The position numbers were made by a program, and so were the translations under genes. This document shows, piece after piece, positions 34,260-38,316 of a stretch of DNA of 38,316 nt. The notes below the pieces were generated by a model, which saw only the letters and a program-made list of their open reading frames with translations, was not told where the DNA came from and did not search any database. This stretch comes from Burkholderiales bacterium (GTDB taxonomy: Bacteria > Pseudomonadota > Gammaproteobacteria > Burkholderiales > Casimicrobiaceae): the NCBI GenBank assembly GCA_025981645.1, contig JAICXH010000016.1, positions 1 through 38,316 on the forward strand, written 5' to 3'. The first letter of the stretch is position 1; every line of letters starts with the position of its first letter.

Positions 34260-35996
34260 ATGGTGAGCTTCGCACTGCATGGCGTCGGCGTGTCGGGCGG
34301 CATCGCGCTCGGCCGCGCGCAACTCGTGTCGCACGCGACGCTCGAGGTTGCCCACTACACGCTCCTCGCGCACCAGGTGACGGCCGAGATCGACCGCTTT
34401 TCCACCGCCGTCGCCGAGGTCCGGCGCGAACTGGATGGCCTGCGCGACGCATTGAGCGGTGGCGAAGGTCCCAGCGAGTTTGGCGCCTTCCTCGACGTCC
34501 ACTCGATGATCCTCAACGATCCGACGCTCGCCGAAGCGCCGAAGCAGATCATCGCCGACAAGCGCTGCAACGCGGAGTGGGCGCTTACACTCCAACTGGG
34601 CGTACTGACCGGCCAGTTCGAGCAGATCGACGACGCGTACCTGCGTGAGCGCAAGGCCGACGTCGTGCAGGTCGGCGAGCGCGTGCTGAAGCGGCTGATG
34701 GGGCGGCCGGGCGTGCTGCCGGCCCCGCGCGCCGAGGAGCAGACGATCCTCGTCGCCCACGATCTGTCGCCGGCCGACGTGATCCAGTTCAAGCACCACC
34801 GATATGCGGGCTTCCTGACTGACATAGGTGGCATCACGTCGCATACGGCGATCGTCGCGCGGAGTCTCAACGTGCCGGCGGTCGTCGCGACCCACCACGC
34901 GCGCCAGCTGATCCGCGAAGGCGAGATGCTGATCATCGACGGCGGTCATCACGTCGTCATCGTCAATCCCGACCGCGCGGTGCTGGCCGAATACCGGCTG
35001 CGGCAGGAGGAGATCGGGCTCGCGCGCCAGAAGCTCCGGCGCCTGAAGAGCAAGCCCGCGCAGACGATCGACGGAATCCGCGTCGCGCTCAATGCCAACA
35101 TCGAGCTCCCAGAGGACATCGGGCCCGCGCTCGCGAATGGCGCGGAGGGCGTGGGGCTGTTCCGTTCCGAGTTCCTGTTCCTCAATCGGCCCGAGCTCCC
35201 GGGCGAGGACGAGCAGTTCGAGGCCTTCCGCGAGGTCGCGCGCGGGATGCAGGGCCGCCCGGTGACGATCCGTACCTTCGACCTCGGCGCGGACAAGCAG
35301 CAGGCGGGTCTCGGTGGCTTGACCCGCGTCGCACCGAACCCGGCGCTCGGGCTGCGCGCGGTGCGCTTCTGCCTCGCCGAACCTCGGCTCTTCCTCACCC
35401 AGCTCCGGGCAATCCTCCGCGCAAGCCACTACGGCAACGTACGCATCCTGATCCCGATGCTTGCATCGGCTTCCGAGATCGACCAGACGCTCGCGATCAT
35501 CGCGCGTGCGAAGCAGGGCCTGCATGAGCAGGGCATCCCGTTCAACGCCGATGTCCCCGTCGGCGGCATGATCGAGGTGCCGGCGGCGGTGATCGCGATC
35601 GGAGCGTTCCTGCAGCGGCTCGATTTCCTCTCGGTCGGCACCAACGACCTCATCCAGTACACGCTCGCCGTCGATCGCTCCGACGAGGCGGTGTCGCACC
35701 TCTACGATCCGCTGCACCCGGCAGTGGTCCGGCTCCTTGCGACTGCGATCGGCCGGGCGGCGAAGGCAGGGGTGCCGCTCGCCGTCTGCGGCGAGATGGC
35801 CGGCGAAGAGCTGCTCACGCGATTGCTGCTCGGACTCGGCCTGCGCGACTTCTCGATGCATCCGTCGCACCTGCTTCACGTGAAGCAGCGCGTGCTGCAG
35901 ACCGACGTCGCGGCGAGCGCGGCGATCGTCGAGCGTATCCGCCGCGCCGACGAACCGGAGCGGATCGCCGAACTCCTCGTGCGATTGAACGCTTAG
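34260..35996 (+). CDS. ptsI: PTS Enzyme I (phosphoenolpyruvate-protein phosphotransferase)
   Basis: 578 residues, standard length. It takes phosphate from PEP onto His195 (in IGGITSHTAIVARS; E. coli His189) and passes it to HPr. The HPr-binding helical domain follows the N-terminal GVGVSGGIALGRAQL. The C-terminal PEP-binding TIM barrel has NGAEGVGLFRSEFLFLNRPE, RTFDLGADKQ, PVGGMIEVPAAVI, DFLSVGTNDLIQYTLAVDRS, and the active-site Cys/Gly in AVCGEMAGE. No GAF domain is present, so it is the general EI and not EI-Ntr (PtsP). Upstream GGAAGG acts as ribosome site. A hairpin straddles the stop codon. Confidence 0.96.
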   Translation: MVSFALHGVGVSGGIALGRAQLVSHATLEVAHYTLLAHQVTAEIDRFSTAVAEVRRELDGLRDALSGGEGPSEFGAFLDVHSMILNDPTLAEAPKQIIADKRCNAEWALTLQLGVLTGQFEQIDDAYLRERKADVVQVGERVLKRLMGRPGVLPAPRAEEQTILVAHDLSPADVIQFKHHRYAGFLTDIGGITSHTAIVARSLNVPAVVATHHARQLIREGEMLIIDGGHHVVIVNPDRAVLAEYRLRQEEIGLARQKLRRLKSKPAQTIDGIRVALNANIELPEDIGPALANGAEGVGLFRSEFLFLNRPELPGEDEQFEAFREVARGMQGRPVTIRTFDLGADKQQAGLGGLTRVAPNPALGLRAVRFCLAEPRLFLTQLRAILRASHYGNVRILIPMLASASEIDQTLAIIARAKQGLHEQGIPFNADVPVGGMIEVPAAVIAIGAFLQRLDFLSVGTNDLIQYTLAVDRSDEAVSHLYDPLHPAVVRLLATAIGRAAKAGVPLAVCGEMAGEELLTRLLLGLGLRDFSMHPSHLLHVKQRVLQTDVAASAAIVERIRRADEPERIAELLVRLNA

Positions 35997-36027
35997 CCGA
36001 CGACGCGCGGTTCGCCCGCGATCGGCT
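35995..36027 (+). terminator. Two-part hairpin at the end of ptsI
   Basis: AGCCGA (35995-36000) pairs with TCGGCT (36022-36027), and inside it CGCGG (36006-36010) pairs with CCGCG (36016-36020) across TTCGC. It begins in the ptsI stop codon. There is no T-run, so termination would be weak or Rho-assisted. Its right arm touches the -10 box of the metXW promoter. Confidence 0.35.
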
Positions 36028-36032
36028 ACAAT
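36027..36032 (+). promoter_or_regulatory. Probable -10 element of the metXW promoter
   Basis: TACAAT matches TATAAT at five of six bases. No convincing -35 is seen at the right distance. A start about 7 bases downstream would fall near 36039, exactly where the first riboswitch stem begins, which supports this placement. Confidence 0.45.
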
Positions 36033-36036
36033 GACC

Positions 36037-36104
36037 GCGCGCCGATTTGAACCAGCTTGCGGGCGCACGCCGAATCGCGGCGAACAAATACGGCTAAAGC
36101 GGAG
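36037..36104 (+). promoter_or_regulatory. Candidate SAM-II riboswitch upstream of metXW
   Basis: All parts of the SAM-II (metA/metX-leader) fold can be placed. P1: GCGCC (36039-36043) with GGCGC (36062-36066). Loop 1 begins GATTT (36044-36048) and holds CC (36052-36053), five bases, GC (36059-36060). The 3' strand reads ACAAATACGGCTAAAGCGG: GC (36093-36094), six bases TAAAGC, GG (36101-36102), so the pseudoknot pairs CC-GG and GC-GC fit with the spacing I recall from the SAM-II crystal-structure RNA. Between P1 and this strand lies an extra perfect hairpin CGCCG-AATCG-CGGCG (36068-36082). A GGAG at the 3' edge could be masked when S-adenosylmethionine binds. Homology search was not possible. 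Confidence 0.7.
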
Positions 36105-36127
36105 CGCCTCCTCCTCGGCGGCACACC

Positions 36128-36150
36128 GACCAGGCCCGACGAAGCTGGTC
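36128..36150 (+). promoter_or_regulatory. Hairpin before the metXW ribosome site, candidate expression platform
   Basis: GACCAG (36128-36133) pairs with CTGGTC (36145-36150), two bases before the GGAGAG ribosome site (36152-36157) of metXW. The right arm is also part of AAGCTGGT (36142-36149), an exact complement of ACCAGCTT (36051-36058) in riboswitch loop 1. The two pairings exclude each other, and the loop-1 pairing also excludes the SAM-II pseudoknot. Confidence 0.4.
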
Positions 36151-36167
36151 CGGAGAGTCGTCACCGC

Positions 36168-37973
36168 ATGCCTTCCTTCGCCGAGACCACCGGCGGCGCC
36201 AAGCCCGCGAACGTCGCGAACGCCGGCCGATCGGTCGGAGCCGTCGTCGAGCAGCGAATCACGATCGACGAGCCGCTGCCGCTCGCCTGCGGGCGCAGCC
36301 TCGCGACCTACGAGCTCGCCTACGAAACGTATGGACGACTGAACGACGACCGCTCGAACGCGGTCCTCGTCTGCCACGCGCTGAACGCGTCGCACCACGT
36401 TGCCGGCTTCTACGCCGACGATCCCGGCAACGTCGGCTGGTGGGACAACATGATCGGGCCGGGGAAGCCGCTCGACACCGATCGCTTCTATGTCGTCGGC
36501 GTCAACAATCTCGGGAGCTGCTTCGGCTCGACGGGGCCGCTTTCGCTCGACCCGGCAACCGGAAAGCCGTACGGCGCCGACTTCCCGCTCATCACCGTCG
36601 AGGACTGGGTCGACGCCCAGGCGCAGCTCGCCGATCGTCTCGGCATCGCGCGCTGGGCCGCGGTGATGGGCGGAAGCCTTGGCGGCATGCAGGCGCTCGA
36701 CTGGGGGATCCGTTATCCCGGCCGCATCGCCACTGCGCTCGTCATCGCAGCCGCACCGAGCCTGTCGGCCGAGAACATCGCTTTCAACGAGGTCGCGCGC
36801 CAGGCGATCATGACCGACCCGGATTTCCACGGGGGCCGCTTCGGCGAGCTCGGCGAGAAGCCGCGGCGGGGCCTTCGCGTCGCGCGGATGATCGGCCACA
36901 TCACCTATCTCTCCGATACCCAGATGGAGGCCCGGTTCGGACGCCAGCTCCGCGACGGGCTGCGCTACTCGTTCGCGCCCGAGTTCCAGATCGAGTCGTA
37001 TCTGCGTCACCAGGGCGAGAAATTCGCCGACTACTTCGACGCGAACACCTATCTTCGGATCACCAAGGCGCTCGATTACTTCGATCCCGCGCTGCGCCAT
37101 GGTGGTGACCTCGCGGCGGCACTTGCCTCGGCGACCTGCCGATTCCTCGTCGTGTCGTTCGCGACCGACTGGCGCTTCCCGGTCGCGCGCTCGCGCGAGA
37201 TCGTCAAGGCGCTGGTGAAGAGCCGGCGCGACGTCGCGAGCGTCGAGATCGACGCGCCGCACGGTCACGACGCGTTTCTGCTCGACGACCCGCGGTACCA
37301 CTCGGTCGTGCGCGCGTGGTTCGATCGCATCGCCGCGACCCTGGAGCGTGGCAATGCGACCGGCTCGGCGCCGGCGGCCTGGACGCCGCGAGCCCCCCGC
37401 GCCGACTGGGCGACGATCGGCGGCTGGGTGCCGCAGCGCGCACACGTGCTCGACCTCGGCTGCGGTGATGGCGGCCTCCTCGCGTTTCTCGCCACGACGC
37501 GCGAGGCGAGCGGGTACGGCGTCGAGATCGACGACACCGGCGTGCTCGCCGCCGTGCGCAACGGCACCGACGTCGTGCAGAGCGACCTCGAGCGCGGACT
37601 CGCCGGCTTCGACGACGGCGCCTTCGACGTCGTCATTTTGTCGCAGACGCTGCAGGCGATGCGCCGGATCGAGACGATCGTCGCCGAGATGCTTCGCGTC
37701 GGCCGCGAGGCGGTGGTGACGTTCCCGAACTTCGGCTACTGGCGGCACCGGCTGCAGGTCATGCGCGGGCGGATGCCGGTGTCGCCGTCGCTGCCCTACC
37801 AGTGGTACGACACGCCGAACATCCACCTCTGCACGGTCGCCGACTTCGATGCGTTCCTCGGGGCGCGCGGATGTCGCGTGATCGACCGCGTCGTCCTCGC
37901 GCACGGCAAGCGGATCGGCCTCGCGCCGAATCTCGCCGGCGAACTCGCAATCTACCGCTTCAGAAAGGCCTGA
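36168..37973 (+). CDS. metXW: Homoserine O-acyltransferase MetX fused to MetW
   Basis: 601 residues as one chain. Residues about 20-385 are MetX, an alpha/beta hydrolase that acylates homoserine for methionine synthesis: [40 protein letters not shown], nucleophile Ser170 in [13 protein letters not shown], Asp in [12 protein letters not shown], His367 in HGHDAFLL. After a 20-residue Pro/Ala/Arg linker, residues about 405-601 are MetW, a methyltransferase-fold protein: [63 protein letters not shown], and [19 protein letters not shown]. These are normally adjacent, overlapping genes. The start at 36168 has GGAGAG ten bases upstream; upstream codons to 36057 belong to the riboswitch leader. No stop or frameshift lies between the domains. 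Confidence 0.93.
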   Translation: MPSFAETTGGAKPANVANAGRSVGAVVEQRITIDEPLPLACGRSLATYELAYETYGRLNDDRSNAVLVCHALNASHHVAGFYADDPGNVGWWDNMIGPGKPLDTDRFYVVGVNNLGSCFGSTGPLSLDPATGKPYGADFPLITVEDWVDAQAQLADRLGIARWAAVMGGSLGGMQALDWGIRYPGRIATALVIAAAPSLSAENIAFNEVARQAIMTDPDFHGGRFGELGEKPRRGLRVARMIGHITYLSDTQMEARFGRQLRDGLRYSFAPEFQIESYLRHQGEKFADYFDANTYLRITKALDYFDPALRHGGDLAAALASATCRFLVVSFATDWRFPVARSREIVKALVKSRRDVASVEIDAPHGHDAFLLDDPRYHSVVRAWFDRIAATLERGNATGSAPAAWTPRAPRADWATIGGWVPQRAHVLDLGCGDGGLLAFLATTREASGYGVEIDDTGVLAAVRNGTDVVQSDLERGLAGFDDGAFDVVILSQTLQAMRRIETIVAEMLRVGREAVVTFPNFGYWRHRLQVMRGRMPVSPSLPYQWYDTPNIHLCTVADFDAFLGARGCRVIDRVVLAHGKRIGLAPNLAGELAIYRFRKA

Positions 37974-37982
37974 CCGCGCCGC

Positions 37983-38316
37983 TCACGCGATCACCGCGAG
38001 CTGCATCGCCTCGTCTTCGGTCAGCTTCGCGCCTTCGGCCAGCTTCTGCACGAGCTCGGCCGGTGGCATCGCCTCGTTCATCAGAGCCAGCGCGCTCGCA
38101 CGGGCGCGCGCCTCGTTGCCTTCCCGGGCGATCTTGAAACGTGCGTGCTCGCCGTCGACGTAGCCGAGCAGGCGCGCCGCCTCATCGTGATGGCCTGCCT
38201 TCGCAAGTCGTAAAGTGAAATGGTCGCCGAGGCGATAGAAGAATCCGATCCCGGTGAGCTCACGGATCGAGTCCTTCGCCGCGGCGAGCGCCTCGTCGAG
38301 GTCGCCGCGCTCGGCG
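37983..38316 (-). CDS. C-terminus of a helical-repeat (TPR-like) protein, probably a regulator
   Basis: Only the last 110 codons are inside the window; the gene enters from the right edge and ends at 37983, convergent with metXW. The visible part is all alpha-helical with TPR-like spacing: ERGDLDEALAAAKDSIRELT, FYRLGDHFTLRLAKAGHHDE, AARLLGYVDGEHARFKIARE, then NEARARASALALMNEAMPPA and a final KLAEGAKLTEDEAMQLAVIA. That ending resembles the C-termini of large winged-helix/ATPase regulators, in which a similar segment closes the helical-repeat domain. The N-terminal part is needed to decide, so the function is left open. Confidence 0.6.
   Translation of the reverse strand, partial: AERGDLDEALAAAKDSIRELTGIGFFYRLGDHFTLRLAKAGHHDEAARLLGYVDGEHARFKIAREGNEARARASALALMNEAMPPAELVQKLAEGAKLTEDEAMQLAVIA

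Noticed and set aside
36057-36167. N-terminal extension of MetX to 36057
   Set aside because: These codons lie within the riboswitch and its spacer, and MetX proteins begin near MPSFAETT; the ribosome site GGAGAG supports 36168.
34110-37904. A 1264-codon leftward open frame opposite HPr, ptsI and metXW
   Set aside because: Its translation is Arg/Asp/His-rich antisense sequence with no recognisable domains, while the plus strand has full-length conserved proteins.

Overview
The window is GC-rich bacterial chromosome, almost certainly from a betaproteobacterium (Burkholderiales-like). The main evidence is the right end, where gshB, a mannose-type EIIA, HPr and Enzyme I sit in tandem, followed by metX joined to metW. 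This order is typical of Betaproteobacteria. Gram-negative envelope genes (RND pump, outer-membrane channel, lipoproteins) agree. There are no rRNA or tRNA genes, CRISPR arrays, transposases or phage genes that I can see.

Left accessory region (1-8.7 kb). A leftward chromate-resistance group (chrA, a ChrB C-terminal-domain protein, a beta-propeller lipoprotein) is preceded by a 38-codon remnant of the SOD-like chrC. Then come a rightward MFS exporter and an orphan NMT1/SsuA-type binding protein. Next is a glutathione-themed run: two GSTs, a MAPEG protein, and an ETHE1-type persulfide dioxygenase fused to rhodanese. Four genes in this region are deletion relics that keep their starts: the chrC start, a cupin with N- and C-termini joined in frame, half of a PPOX-family gene, and a 36-residue GFA gene with its middle removed.

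Centre (8.7-24.6 kb), mostly leftward. There is a GlsB/YeaQ membrane protein, then an RND operon (adaptor, pump, outer-membrane factor) translationally coupled to a large MscS-type channel. Next is a GldA / GldF-GldG fusion / DUF4340 ABC operon, and last a KimA/YdaO-like APC permease.

Right half (24.6-38.3 kb), rightward. It holds a family-5 peptide-binding protein, a tricorn-type peptidase with a complete catalytic tetrad, a long-form NfeD protease with a slipin, a ModE-like HTH protein, gshB, the incomplete regulatory PTS (EIIA-HPr-EI), and a metX-metW fusion. A leader upstream of metXW matches the SAM-II riboswitch in every key element I could check. The window ends in the C-terminus of a leftward helical-repeat, probably regulatory, protein.

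Most interesting points: the SAM-II leader with a possible switching helix in front of a fused metX-metW gene, and the run of start-preserving, partly in-frame internal deletions in the left accessory region.
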